From BOG-908 sp963848205 (GTDB lineage Bacteria; Pseudomonadota; Alphaproteobacteria; Acetobacterales; Acetobacteraceae), in contig CAWKCV010000003.1 in NCBI GenBank assembly GCA_963848205.1, positions 1,507,943 through 1,571,942 on the forward strand: a stretch of DNA of 64,000 bases. The letters run 5' to 3'. Below the pieces are notes generated by a model. It searched no databases and was not told where the DNA came from. It saw only the letters and a list, made by a program, of their open reading frames with translations. Below are positions 33,380-41,280 of this stretch, piece by piece; positions within the stretch are counted from its first letter, which is position 1, and the number at the start of each line of letters is the position of its first letter. A program made the translations under genes and the position numbers.

Positions 33380-34681
33380 CTAGCGTCCCAGCTCGCGGAA
33401 TTTCCGGTTCAGGTCGAATTCGCGCGTCGTCACGTATCCTTCGAGACGTCCCAGGCGCTGGTCCAGGCGTGTCATCGTCTCGCACAAGGCCAGCACGCCC
33501 GGATCGGTCGGCGCGTCCGGCACGCCCGCGCGGCGGCGCAAGCCTGAAACCCCGCCGGCGCGCCGGATGATGCGGTAGCTGATGAACAGCACGATACCCA
33601 CGACCAGCACCGTCAGGACATGGAGCATGTACGAATGAACCTCATGCCGATGCGTATTCGTATCGTTGGCTGAGCTGTCCTCATCGTCGCTGGACGTGGA
33701 AATCTCACTCATCTGCCGCTTGGCGTCCGCCATTGCCCGGTCGGCACTGGCCATCGCCTCGGCCCGCCGCGCGCCATTCTCTTCGCGCTGGGCTTCTCGC
33801 ATCGCCGTAGCCGCGGCGATCTCGGCGCGCCGGGCATTGTCGCGAGCCGCCTCTTCGTTGGCCGACGCCTTCGGTTCCGACCCGATGGTGATGTCGCTGC
33901 CGCCGGTCGCCCGTTTGGTGAGCGTTCCGGTTACCTCCGACAGGCTGATATCGCTGCCGCCATTCGCCTGCACGTCGGCATCGCCAACCCGGGCTTCGAT
34001 CGTGAGATCGCTAGAGCCGGAAAACCTCGCGTGCAGATTGCCAATCCGCCCGCTGCCGATCTTGGCGTCGCCAGAGCCGTAGGCCTGCAGCATCGCGCTG
34101 TCCGCGTCGATGCCGCCGATGGCGAGATCGCCCGACCCCGCCTGCTTGGAGACCAGGGTGCCATGCACATGCTTGACCGTGACGTTACCGCCGCCGGCAC
34201 TGTCCAGCGTGAACGGCCCATCCACCTCGCCTGCCTCGACATCGCCGCTGCCGCGGACCGACACCACCAGGGTCCCGGCCCTGCCAGCCACCAGATTGCC
34301 GCTGGCCTGCAGTGACACCACGAGCGGGCCGCGCAGGTCGCCCACCTGGATATCGCCGCTTCCCGTGGAGCTTACCGTCACCGGCGTGTCATCCGGCACG
34401 TCCACCCACAGCCGGCCATCGTCCTCGCCGCATCGCGCGGTACCCACGACGGCCACATGTCCGCCCACCGTGCTGAGGCAATCGACAGAGCCTGTCATCG
34501 TCAGCCTTATGCGGCCGACCATCCCGGGCGCCGTGCGGATCGTCACGTCCTCGGACGATGTGGCCGACAGCACGAGCTGGCTGCCCTCGACGGTCTTGGT
34601 GTCGGCCGACGCTACGCCGGCCCACCCCTGCAGGCCCAACGCCAGCGCGATCGCCAGGCCATGCCGCGTCATCGCGGTCAT
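33380..34681 (-). CDS. Adhesin-head (GIN/DUF2807-like) envelope protein with PspC-like tail
   Basis: A 433-aa exported protein. The signal peptide is at the N-terminus (HGLAIALALGLQGWAGVASA). Residues about 30-260 form a long beta-helix with repeated GSGD/GGSD turns (SSTGSGDIQVGDL, SVRGSGDVEAGEV, GGSDISLSEV), as in putative auto-transporter adhesin head (GIN) domains. An Ala/Arg-rich helix follows, then a transmembrane segment around 350 (MLHVLTVLVVGIVLFISYRI). The cytosolic tail (TRLDQRLGRLEGYVTTREFDLNRKFREL) resembles the end of alphaproteobacterial PspC. It overlaps the PspB-like gene by 4 bases, so the two are coupled. A role in sensing envelope stress is inferred. Confidence 0.78.
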   Translation of the reverse strand: MTAMTRHGLAIALALGLQGWAGVASADTKTVEGSQLVLSATSSEDVTIRTAPGMVGRIRLTMTGSVDCLSTVGGHVAVVGTARCGEDDGRLWVDVPDDTPVTVSSTGSGDIQVGDLRGPLVVSLQASGNLVAGRAGTLVVSVRGSGDVEAGEVDGPFTLDSAGGGNVTVKHVHGTLVSKQAGSGDLAIGGIDADSAMLQAYGSGDAKIGSGRIGNLHARFSGSSDLTIEARVGDADVQANGGSDISLSEVTGTLTKRATGGSDITIGSEPKASANEEAARDNARRAEIAAATAMREAQREENGARRAEAMASADRAMADAKRQMSEISTSSDDEDSSANDTNTHRHEVHSYMLHVLTVLVVGIVLFISYRIIRRAGGVSGLRRRAGVPDAPTDPGVLALCETMTRLDQRLGRLEGYVTTREFDLNRKFRELGR

Positions 34682-34902
34682 GCCCGCACCCGCGCGCGCC
34701 AGCCGGGCGCGTCCTCGTCCAACACCCGCTCCAACGTCTCCACCCGCTGCTCGAGCCGCCGGGCAACATCCATCGCCCTGTCGAGCGCCCCCTGGTCGGC
34801 GGCGGCCAGACCCACCGGAGAGGTGCCACGCCCGCGATAGTGCCCACGCACCACCGCCAGCACGACGACGAAGGTAAAGATGACTACGAGATCCCAATCC
34901 AT
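34678..34902 (-). CDS. PspB-like envelope stress membrane protein
   Basis: A 74-aa protein. One N-terminal transmembrane helix (MDWDLVVIFTFVVVLAVVRG) is followed by a coiled-coil with MDVARRLEQRVETLERVLDE and DAPGWRARV. The LExRIxxLExILDxxxPxWR pattern is the hallmark of phage shock protein B, which with PspC senses inner-membrane damage and controls PspA in other bacteria. No pspA or pspF is in the window. The partner is likely the coupled downstream gene with the PspC-like tail. Confidence 0.8.
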   Translation of the reverse strand: MDWDLVVIFTFVVVLAVVRGHYRGRGTSPVGLAAADQGALDRAMDVARRLEQRVETLERVLDEDAPGWRARVRA

Positions 34903-35035
34903 GGTCGATCGTCCTGACTGACTGTGCCTGAACACATGGTTAGCATCGGGCGTGCCAGACCGTCAGCACCGGGTTTCGGGCGTTTCTAGGCCGTGGTTCG
35001 GGTCTTGCTCGCCATTTCTTGGCAAAATAAGCCAG

Positions 35036-35082
35036 AAAGGAAGAAAGCTGTCCTTTTTTGAAAAAGGATCAGAAAATTTTTG
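35036..35082. repeat. Palindromic repeat unit (copy 10)
   Basis: AAGGAAGAAAGCTG is followed by hairpin 35051-35068 (8 bp arms TCCTTTTT and AAAAAGGA around TG) and a decayed CAGAAAATTTTTG. It lies directly after the gltX stop. Confidence 0.75.
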
Positions 35083-36415
35083 TCAGATGATGCTGAGACG
35101 GAGGCGGGTGGCGGCGCGCTCTCTGCCGATCAGCGGGAGCAGGTGGGCCAGTTCGGGGCCGTGGTCCTCGCCGGTGAGGGCCAGGCGCAGCGGCATGAAG
35201 AGCGACTTGCCCTTGCGGTTGGTCAGCGTCTTCAGCTCGGCCGTCCAGATTTGCCAGGTGCCCCCGTCCCATGGCTCCGGCGGCAGGCTGTCCAGGGCGG
35301 CGGTGAAGAAATCCGCATCCCCTTCCAGGTACCGGCGGCACGAGGTCGCCGGCGACGACCGTCCACCAATGACGCGCCTCGCCCAGCAGGTCGAGATTGC
35401 CACGCACCGCCTCCCAAAACTCCCGCGTGGCAGCCGCCGGCAGCCGTTCCTGGACGGATTCGAACGACGCGCCATGCAGCACGCGACGGTTCAGCGCCAG
35501 CAACTGCCGCACGTCGAACCTGGCCGGCGAACGGGACACACGCGAGAGGTCATGGCTCTTCGCCAGCTCGTCCAGCGTGGCGATCTCCGGCGAGTCGCTG
35601 CTGCCGAGCCGGGCGAGATAGGCCACGATGGCGGCCGGCTCCATGCCGTCCTGCCGCAGCGCGCGCAGCGAGAGTCCTTCCAGCCGCTTGGACAATTTGC
35701 CGCCATCCGCATCGATCAGCAGCGGCAGATGGCCGAAGGTGAATTTGGTCGGGTTGGCGCCCAGGGCCGACACCAAATCGAGCTGCACGCCCGTGTTGGT
35801 CACGTGGTCTTCGCCGCGGATGACGTGGGTGACGCCGCTCTCCAGATCGTCCACAACACTGGTGAAGGTGTAGAGATAGGTGCCATCCGCCCGCACGAGC
35901 ACGGGGTCGGACACGCTGGGCAGCTTCACGTGGCGGCCGCCGAGCACCAGGTCAGGCCATTCGACAGTCGTGTCCGACAGCTTGAAGCGCCAGTATGGCG
36001 TCTTGCCGTTCGCTTCGGCCTGGGCGCGCTGCTCTTCCGTCATCTTCAGCATCGCGCGGTCATACACGGGCGCCAGGCCGCGCTTCAGGCGGGCTTCGCG
36101 CTTGAAACGCAGCTCCTCCTCGCTTTCGAAGCACGGATACAGACGGCCGGAGGCGCGCAGTTTAGCCGCCGCCGCGTCGTAATTGGCCAGACGGGCGGAT
36201 TGGCGGAAAGTCTCGTCCCAAGTTACGCCAAGCCAGGCGAGGTCCTGGGTGATGCCGGCTTCATATTCGGGGCGGGAACGTTCGAGATCGGTGTCGTCGA
36301 TGCGCAGGAGGAATTTTGCGTCGTGGCGGCGGGCGAACAGCGCGTTGGCGAGCGCGATTCGGGCGTTGCCGACGTGGAGATAGCCGGTGGGGCTGGGGGC
36401 GAAGCGGACGCGCAT
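35083..36415 (-). pseudogene. gltX: Glutamate--tRNA ligase, frameshifted
   Basis: Class I aminoacyl-tRNA synthetase charging tRNA-Glu. The N-terminal frame has the HIGH-type motif PSPTGYLHVGNARIA and the KMSKS-type motif GGKLSKRLEG. It is in frame until about 35340 (VVAGDLVPP). The family-like C-terminus (YLEGDADFFTAALDSLPPEP through LPLIGRERAATRLRLSII) continues in a frame shifted by one base. Total length is 3n+1, so removing one base would restore a 443-aa protein. The present frame would instead add about 90 unrelated residues. Either a sequencing indel, or decay tolerated because a second gltX exists elsewhere, as is common in alphaproteobacteria. A repeat follows the stop. Confidence 0.85.
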
Positions 36416-36480
36416 GTAAGGAAGAAGGCCTTTTTTTAGAAAAGGACCAAAAAAACTTTGGTCCGCTGTCGCGTGCTTAT
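36416..36480. repeat. Palindromic repeat unit (copy 11) with GC tail, upstream of gltX
   Basis: GGAAGAAGG is followed by hairpin 36427-36448 (arms CCTTTT and AAAAGG), CAAAAAAACTTTGG and GC tail CCGCTGTCGCGTGC. The tail continues with ATCCCGGAGTCCGC, shared with copy 1, and its CGCTGT can pair with ACAGCG just downstream (36493-36498). It lies within the region expected to hold the gltX promoter or leader. Confidence 0.8.
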
Positions 36481-36507
36481 CCCGGAGTCCGCAACAGCGT
36501 GAACTGC

Positions 36508-36858
36508 TTACTCCTCATCCCGCCGCGGATCCAAAGCCCGCCAATCCCGCTCCCCCGCCTTGGCCGGCCGCTCCGAAAAGTCGCCCAGCTCATTGGCACT
36601 CCGCCACCCGCCCTCCGGCGCGTCGAGCACCTCCGCGTCTTCGCCGAACGCAAACCAGGCACTCAGCACATCCTTCGGCCCGAGACCTTCCGCTCGGCAC
36701 AGCTCCATGCTGTCGCGCACATAGGCGCGGGCGAAGGCGTTGGCCTGCATCAGCGTGGGAAATCCCTTGACCTCCTCGACGATATTGTCTTCCGCGCCGC
36801 CGGACATGTCGAGGATGCGGACGCGCCAGCCGCCTTCGGGCGCGAACAGGTCGCTCAC
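36508..36858 (-). CDS. Conserved hypothetical protein coupled to nadE
   Basis: A 116-aa protein starting at a GTG that overlaps the nadE stop (GTGA). It opens SDLFAPEGGWRVRILDMSGG and continues EEVKGFPTLMQANAFARAYV, then a Trp/Asp-rich second half (VLSAWFAFGEDAEVL) and a basic end. No signal peptide or membrane segment. I do not recognise the family; translational coupling suggests co-expression with NAD synthetase. Confidence 0.7.
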   Translation of the reverse strand: MSDLFAPEGGWRVRILDMSGGAEDNIVEEVKGFPTLMQANAFARAYVRDSMELCRAEGLGPKDVLSAWFAFGEDAEVLDAPEGGWRSANELGDFSERPAKAGERDWRALDPRRDEE

Positions 36859-38528
36859 GCGACAAGCCCCGTGTAGCCGTTGGTGATCGGATAGCGCCGG
36901 TCGCGGCCGAAGGCGCGCGAGGTGATCTTCACGCCGGGCGGTGCCTGGCGGCGCTTGTATTCGGCGCGGTCGAGCATCTTCCACACGCGCACCACGGTGT
37001 CGCGGGAAAAGCCCTGGGCGACGATTTCGTCGACCGACTGCTCGCCTTCGATCAGCCCAGCGAGGATGGCGTCGAGCACGTCGTAAGGCGGCAGGCTGTC
37101 CTGGTCGGTCTGATCGTGCTTCAGCTCGGCACTCGGCGGCTTGGTGATGACGCGGTCCGGCATCACAGCGCCGGCGGGGCCGAGCAGGCCTTCCGGGCGG
37201 TTCGCGTTGCGCCAGCGGCACAGCGCGAAAACCTCGGTCTTGTAGACGTCCTTCAGCACCGAGTAGCCGCCGCACATGTCGCCGTAGAGAGTGGAATAGC
37301 CGACGGACATTTCGCTCTTGTTGCCGGTCGTCAGCAGCATGTGGCCGAACTTGTTGCTCATCGCCATCAGCAGCAGGCCGCGCGCGCGCGACTGGATGTT
37401 CTCCTCGGTGATGTCGTCCGGCAGCCCGGCGAACAAGGGGGCGAGTGCGGTATTTGCGGCGTCGGTGGCCGGCGTGATGGAGACGGTGTCGATGCGGATG
37501 CCGAGCAGGCGGGCGCAGTGGGCGGCGTCCTCCAGGCTGTGCGCGCTGGTGTAGGGGCTGGGAAGCATGACGGCGCGCACGCGATCGGCACCCAGCGCGT
37601 CGACGGCGATGGCGGCCGAGATGGCGGAATCGATGCCGCCGGAGAGGCCGAGCAGGATGCCGGGAAAGCGGTTCTTGCGGACGTAATCGGCCAGACCCAA
37701 GCACAAGCCCCGGTAGATTTTCTCCTCCGCACTCGGCTCGGGCGGAAGCGCGCGCGGAGTGCAGACGAGACGCCCGTCCTGACGGCGCCACTCGGTGAGT
37801 GCGATGTCCTCGGCGAAGGAAGGCTGCACGAGCGCCAGACTGCGATCGGGGTTGAGGACGAAGCTGGCGCCGTCGAACACCAGCTCGTCCTGGCCGCAAA
37901 CCTGGTTGAGGAACACGAAAGCGAGCCCTGTTTCCACCACCCGCGCGACGGCGAGCTGCACGCGCCGGCCGGATTTGTCGGCCTCGAACGGCGAGCCGTT
38001 GATGGAAAGGAGCATCTCGGCGCCGGTCTCAGCCAGCGTCTCGCTGACCGACGGGAACCACCAATCCTCGCAGATCATCAGGCCAAGGCGGGCGCCGCGG
38101 AACACGACCGGGCCAGGTTCGGGGCCGGCATCGAACACGCGCTTGTCGTCGAACACGCCGTAATTGGGCAGCTCGTGCTTGGCGCGTCGGGCGGTGATCT
38201 GGCCGCCATCCATGACGAAGGCGGCGTTGTAGATCCGGTGGCCGTCGCGCCAGGGGCCGCCGACGATGAGGCCCGGGCCGCCGTCCGCGGTGTCGGCGGC
38301 GAGCGCGTTCAGGGCGGCCTCGCAATCGGTGACGAAAGCGGCTTTGCGGACCAGGTCTTCGGGCGGGTAGCCGGCGATGGAGAACTCCGGGGTGACGAGC
38401 AGGTCGGCGCGCTGCGCAGCCGCGCGGACGCGGGCGGCGCGGATGGCGGCGAGATTGGCGTCGATCTGCCCTTCATGTGGGTTGAGCTGAGCGAGGGCGA
38501 TGCGAAGCGTGTCGGCGGGCGGCGTCAT
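36855..38528 (-). CDS. nadE: Glutamine-dependent NAD+ synthetase
   Basis: Final enzyme of NAD synthesis (deamido-NAD + Gln + ATP). Residues 1-250 form a nitrilase-type glutaminase with catalytic triad candidates in VTPEFSIAGY (Glu), AKHELPNYGVFDD (Lys) and LGLMICEDWWFP (Cys). Residues about 270-557 are the NAD synthase domain with the ATP loop GLSGGIDSAISAAIAVDAL and TGNKSEMSVGYSTLYGDM. At 557 aa it is the compact two-domain type usual in alphaproteobacteria. Confidence 0.96.
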   Translation of the reverse strand: MTPPADTLRIALAQLNPHEGQIDANLAAIRAARVRAAAQRADLLVTPEFSIAGYPPEDLVRKAAFVTDCEAALNALAADTADGGPGLIVGGPWRDGHRIYNAAFVMDGGQITARRAKHELPNYGVFDDKRVFDAGPEPGPVVFRGARLGLMICEDWWFPSVSETLAETGAEMLLSINGSPFEADKSGRRVQLAVARVVETGLAFVFLNQVCGQDELVFDGASFVLNPDRSLALVQPSFAEDIALTEWRRQDGRLVCTPRALPPEPSAEEKIYRGLCLGLADYVRKNRFPGILLGLSGGIDSAISAAIAVDALGADRVRAVMLPSPYTSAHSLEDAAHCARLLGIRIDTVSITPATDAANTALAPLFAGLPDDITEENIQSRARGLLLMAMSNKFGHMLLTTGNKSEMSVGYSTLYGDMCGGYSVLKDVYKTEVFALCRWRNANRPEGLLGPAGAVMPDRVITKPPSAELKHDQTDQDSLPPYDVLDAILAGLIEGEQSVDEIVAQGFSRDTVVRVWKMLDRAEYKRRQAPPGVKITSRAFGRDRRYPITNGYTGLVA

Positions 38529-38609
38529 CGCCGGAAGCTAGGGATGGAGCGTGGTGGGCGCAATCTGGGCAGGTGTGTGTTCGCGTCGAATGCCGGGTGC
38601 TGCTTTCTC

Positions 38610-39311
38610 TCACCAAGCCACGGTGCGACCTAGATAGTCGAGATACTCCAGCCCAGGCCTTGCAGACTTGGCGATCAGAACATCGACCAGTTTCGGCACG
38701 CTCTCCTCGATGCCCAGGGTTGCGTTCGGCCCGCCCATGTCGGTTCGCACCCAGCCTGGGTCCATCGCGACCATGGCGCGTTTCCCATCGGCGTGGCGCG
38801 CGGCAAAGCTGCGCATGAACATGTTCAGGGCGGCTTTGGTGCCGCGGTAGAGTTCCCACGAGCCGTTCCTGTTGTTGGCGACGCTGCCCAGGCCAGACGA
38901 CATCACGCCGATCAGGCCGCCATCGGGCACCGCGCTTTGCAGGCTTTCGATGACGCGCATCGGGCTCAGAGCGTTGGTCAGCATGAGGTCGGTGAAATCA
39001 TCCTGCGTGATTTCGCCAATCGTTTTCGTCGCGTCCCGATCGACGGCGCCGGCGTTGACGAAGAGCATGTCCAGCTTGCGGCCGGACAGGCGATTGTTGA
39101 GCGCGGCGAGCTGTTCGGGGTCGCGTATGTCGAGCGTTTCGACCTCGACGCGCCCGCCGGAGGTGAGCGCCAACTCGTGCAGCTTGGTCGGCTTGGCGCG
39201 GTCGCGGACGGTGCCGACGACATGCCAGGATTTCTTCGCGAATTCCGCGGCCATCGCGTGGCCGAGACCACGAGATGCGCCAATGATGAGAATCGTTTTA
39301 GGGTCGGACAT
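38610..39311 (-). CDS. Short-chain dehydrogenase/reductase
   Basis: Classical SDR of 233 aa. The cofactor motif is IIGASRGLGHAMA, the NNAG-like position reads FVNAGAVD, and the catalytic pair is in ELYRGTKAALN (Tyr-x3-Lys). Arg after the glycine motif and IIGASRGLG suggest NADP(H) preference. Ending WVRTDMGGPNAT then CT helix. Substrate unknown. It stands alone between nadE and mntH. Confidence 0.9.
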   Translation of the reverse strand: MSDPKTILIIGASRGLGHAMAAEFAKKSWHVVGTVRDRAKPTKLHELALTSGGRVEVETLDIRDPEQLAALNNRLSGRKLDMLFVNAGAVDRDATKTIGEITQDDFTDLMLTNALSPMRVIESLQSAVPDGGLIGVMSSGLGSVANNRNGSWELYRGTKAALNMFMRSFAARHADGKRAMVAMDPGWVRTDMGGPNATLGIEESVPKLVDVLIAKSARPGLEYLDYLGRTVAW

Positions 39312-39372
39312 AAAGGGGACAGGCTTTCTTCAGGTAAGTGGGCGCGCATCTAGGGTGCCTCAGGCGCCGGGA

Positions 39373-40644
39373 CTAGACATCGAAGCCGGCGATGCTTGCG
39401 AGCAGCACGAGATTGAGCGCCAGCGTCGCCGCGACGGCCACCCACGCCGCACCCAGCAGCCTGGGTCCGGTGACCATCCCGCCCATGACCTCGCGCCGCC
39501 CCGTCAGCACGAGCAGGGCCACCATCGGCACCGGCAGCACCAGGCTGAGCACGACCTGGCTGATGATCAGGCTGCGCGTGGCGTCGTAGCCCATGGCGAC
39601 CACCACGAAAGCAGGCACCATGGTCACGGCGCGGCGTAGCCAGATGGGAATCCGGAAGCCCACGAACCCCTGCATGATGAGCTGGCCGGCCATGGTGCCA
39701 ACGACGGAGCTGGAAATGCCCGACGCCATCAGCGAGACGAGGAAGATGCCGGCGGCGGCGGCGCCGAACAGCGGCACCAGCGTGTGATAGGCGGTGCCGA
39801 TTTCGGCGATGTCGCTATGGCCGACATGGAAAGCGCGCGCGGCCATCATCACCATCGCCGCGTTCACGATGCCGGCGATGGTGAGTGCGGCCACCACCTC
39901 GCGGTTCGAGTAGCGGACAAGCTGGCGGCGTTCGCGCATGGAGCGGGCCGGCGCACGGTCCTGGGTGAGGCCGGAATGCAGGTAGATCGCGTGCGGCATG
40001 ACGGTGGCGCCGACGATGCCGACGGAGAGCAGCACCGCACCATGGTCCGGCAGACGCGGCAGCACCATGCCAAGGCTGGCCTGCCACCAGTCGGGCGGGG
40101 CCACGCACAGCTCGATGACGTAGCAGACGCCGATCAGGCCAACGAGCGCGCCGATTACCAGCTCGAGGGGACGGAAGCCGCTTCGGTCGAGCAGCAGGAT
40201 CGCGTAGGTGACGATCGCGGTCGCGACCATGCCGGCAACCAGCGGCAGATGCAGCAGCAGCGAAAGCCCGATGGCGCCGCCGAGGAACTCGGCCAGGTCA
40301 GTGGCCATGGCGGCGATTTCGCTGACGATCCACATGGCCAGCACGGCGGGGCGCGCGAAATGTTCGCGGCAGAGCTCGGCGAGGTTGCGGTTGGTGACGA
40401 TGCCAAGGCGCGCGGAGAGCGACTGGAACAGCATGGCGACGACGTTTGCCAGCAGCACGACCCAGAGCAGGCTGTAATTATAGCGCGCGCCGGCTTGAAT
40501 GTTGGTCGCGAAGTTGCCGGGATCGATATAGGCGACGCTGGCGATGATGGCGGGACCGGCGAAGGGCAGGATTGCGCGCACGCCCCGGCGGCGGCCGTCG
40601 AGCACTTCCCGTATTGCCCAGGTGGTGTTTTGGCTGAGGTTCAT
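39373..40644 (-). CDS. mntH: Mn2+/Fe2+ transporter, NRAMP family
   Basis: Proton-coupled divalent metal importer of 423 aa with about 11 transmembrane helices. The metal-site motif DPGN of helix 1 is in VAYIDPGNFATNIQAG, and the helix 6 motif is GATVMPHAIYLHSGLTQ. It imports manganese into the cytoplasm. It is divergent from mntR; a palindromic MntR-type site lies 14 bases before the start codon, so manganese repression is likely. Confidence 0.95.
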   Translation of the reverse strand: MNLSQNTTWAIREVLDGRRRGVRAILPFAGPAIIASVAYIDPGNFATNIQAGARYNYSLLWVVLLANVVAMLFQSLSARLGIVTNRNLAELCREHFARPAVLAMWIVSEIAAMATDLAEFLGGAIGLSLLLHLPLVAGMVATAIVTYAILLLDRSGFRPLELVIGALVGLIGVCYVIELCVAPPDWWQASLGMVLPRLPDHGAVLLSVGIVGATVMPHAIYLHSGLTQDRAPARSMRERRQLVRYSNREVVAALTIAGIVNAAMVMMAARAFHVGHSDIAEIGTAYHTLVPLFGAAAAGIFLVSLMASGISSSVVGTMAGQLIMQGFVGFRIPIWLRRAVTMVPAFVVVAMGYDATRSLIISQVVLSLVLPVPMVALLVLTGRREVMGGMVTGPRLLGAAWVAVAATLALNLVLLASIAGFDV

Positions 40645-40657
40645 CGCTCGGCTTAAG

Positions 40658-40673
40658 TGTAGTCTCGGCTACA
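40658..40673. promoter_or_regulatory. Candidate MntR operator upstream of mntH
   Basis: TGTAGTCTCGGCTACA is an interrupted palindrome (TGTAG / CTACA) whose size and spacing resemble the E. coli MntR box (CATAGC / GCTATG). It is placed between mntH and mntR, 14 bases before the mntH ATG. A second, wider inverted repeat (GTAGTCTC at 40659-40666 and GAGACTAC at 40684-40691) overlaps it. Confidence 0.6.
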
Positions 40674-40692
40674 TAACGCACTAGAGACTACG

Positions 40693-40836
40693 GAAGAGTT
40701 GTTTTTAGAAAAAGAACCAAAAAACTTTTGCTCCCTCGCTGGACCCGCATTAATGGCCGTGACGAGCCGCCACCGAAGACGAGCGATTAGCCAAAGTTTT
40801 TTGGTTCTTTTTTCAAAAAGAACTCTTCCTTCCTGG
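40693..40836. repeat. Inverted palindromic repeat doublet (copy 12) in the mntH-mntR promoter region
   Basis: The left unit has hairpin 40698-40717 followed by CAAAAAACTTTTGCTCC. The right unit, opposite orientation, has CCAAAGTTTTTTG followed by hairpin 40804-40823 (9 bp arms GTTCTTTTT and AAAAAGAAC). About 58 bases of mostly GC-rich sequence separate them. The right hairpin ends 22 bases before the mntR start codon, so it probably lies in the mntR leader. Confidence 0.85.
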
Positions 40837-40845
40837 ACGCCCCCC

Positions 40846-41265
40846 GTGCCCCTCTCCCCCGAAGAAGCCCAGGCCCAACGCTTCGGCCACGCCCGCGAAG
40901 CCCGCTCCGCTTCGCTGCTGGAGGACTACGCCGAACTGATCGCGGACCTGCTGGCCGAGGGCGGCGAGGCGCGCCCGACCGACATCGCGCGGCGCCTGGG
41001 CGTGAGCCACGTCACCGTGGTCAAGACAATCGGCCGCCTGAAGCGCGAGGGCCTGGCGACGGGCCGCCCCTATCGCGGCGTGTTCCTGACCGAAGAAGGG
41101 CACGCCATGGCCTGCCGGGTGCGCGCGCGACATCGCCTGGTGGTGGATCTGCTGATCGCGGTGGGCGTGCCGCCGGAGGATGCGGAGAACGACGCCGAGG
41201 GGATCGAGCATCACGTCTCGCCGTCGACGCTGGATGCGTTCGCGCGGTTCCTGAAAGCGGGCTAG
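40846..41265 (+). CDS. mntR: Manganese-responsive regulator MntR (DtxR family)
   Basis: A DtxR/MntR-type repressor of 139 aa with a GTG start. The winged helix is EDYAELIADLLAEGGEARPTDIARRLGVSHVTVVKTIGRL, then GRPYRGVFLTEEGHAMACRVRARH. Metal-binding residues appear in RARHRLVVDLLIAVGVPPEDAENDAEGIEHHVS (His, Glu, Asp and the E-HH motif). It has no SH3-like C-terminal domain, as for proteobacterial MntR. Divergent from mntH; a repeat doublet and a candidate operator lie between them. Confidence 0.93.
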   Translation: MPLSPEEAQAQRFGHAREARSASLLEDYAELIADLLAEGGEARPTDIARRLGVSHVTVVKTIGRLKREGLATGRPYRGVFLTEEGHAMACRVRARHRLVVDLLIAVGVPPEDAENDAEGIEHHVSPSTLDAFARFLKAG

Positions 41266-41280
41266 CGCCTTTCATCGGGC

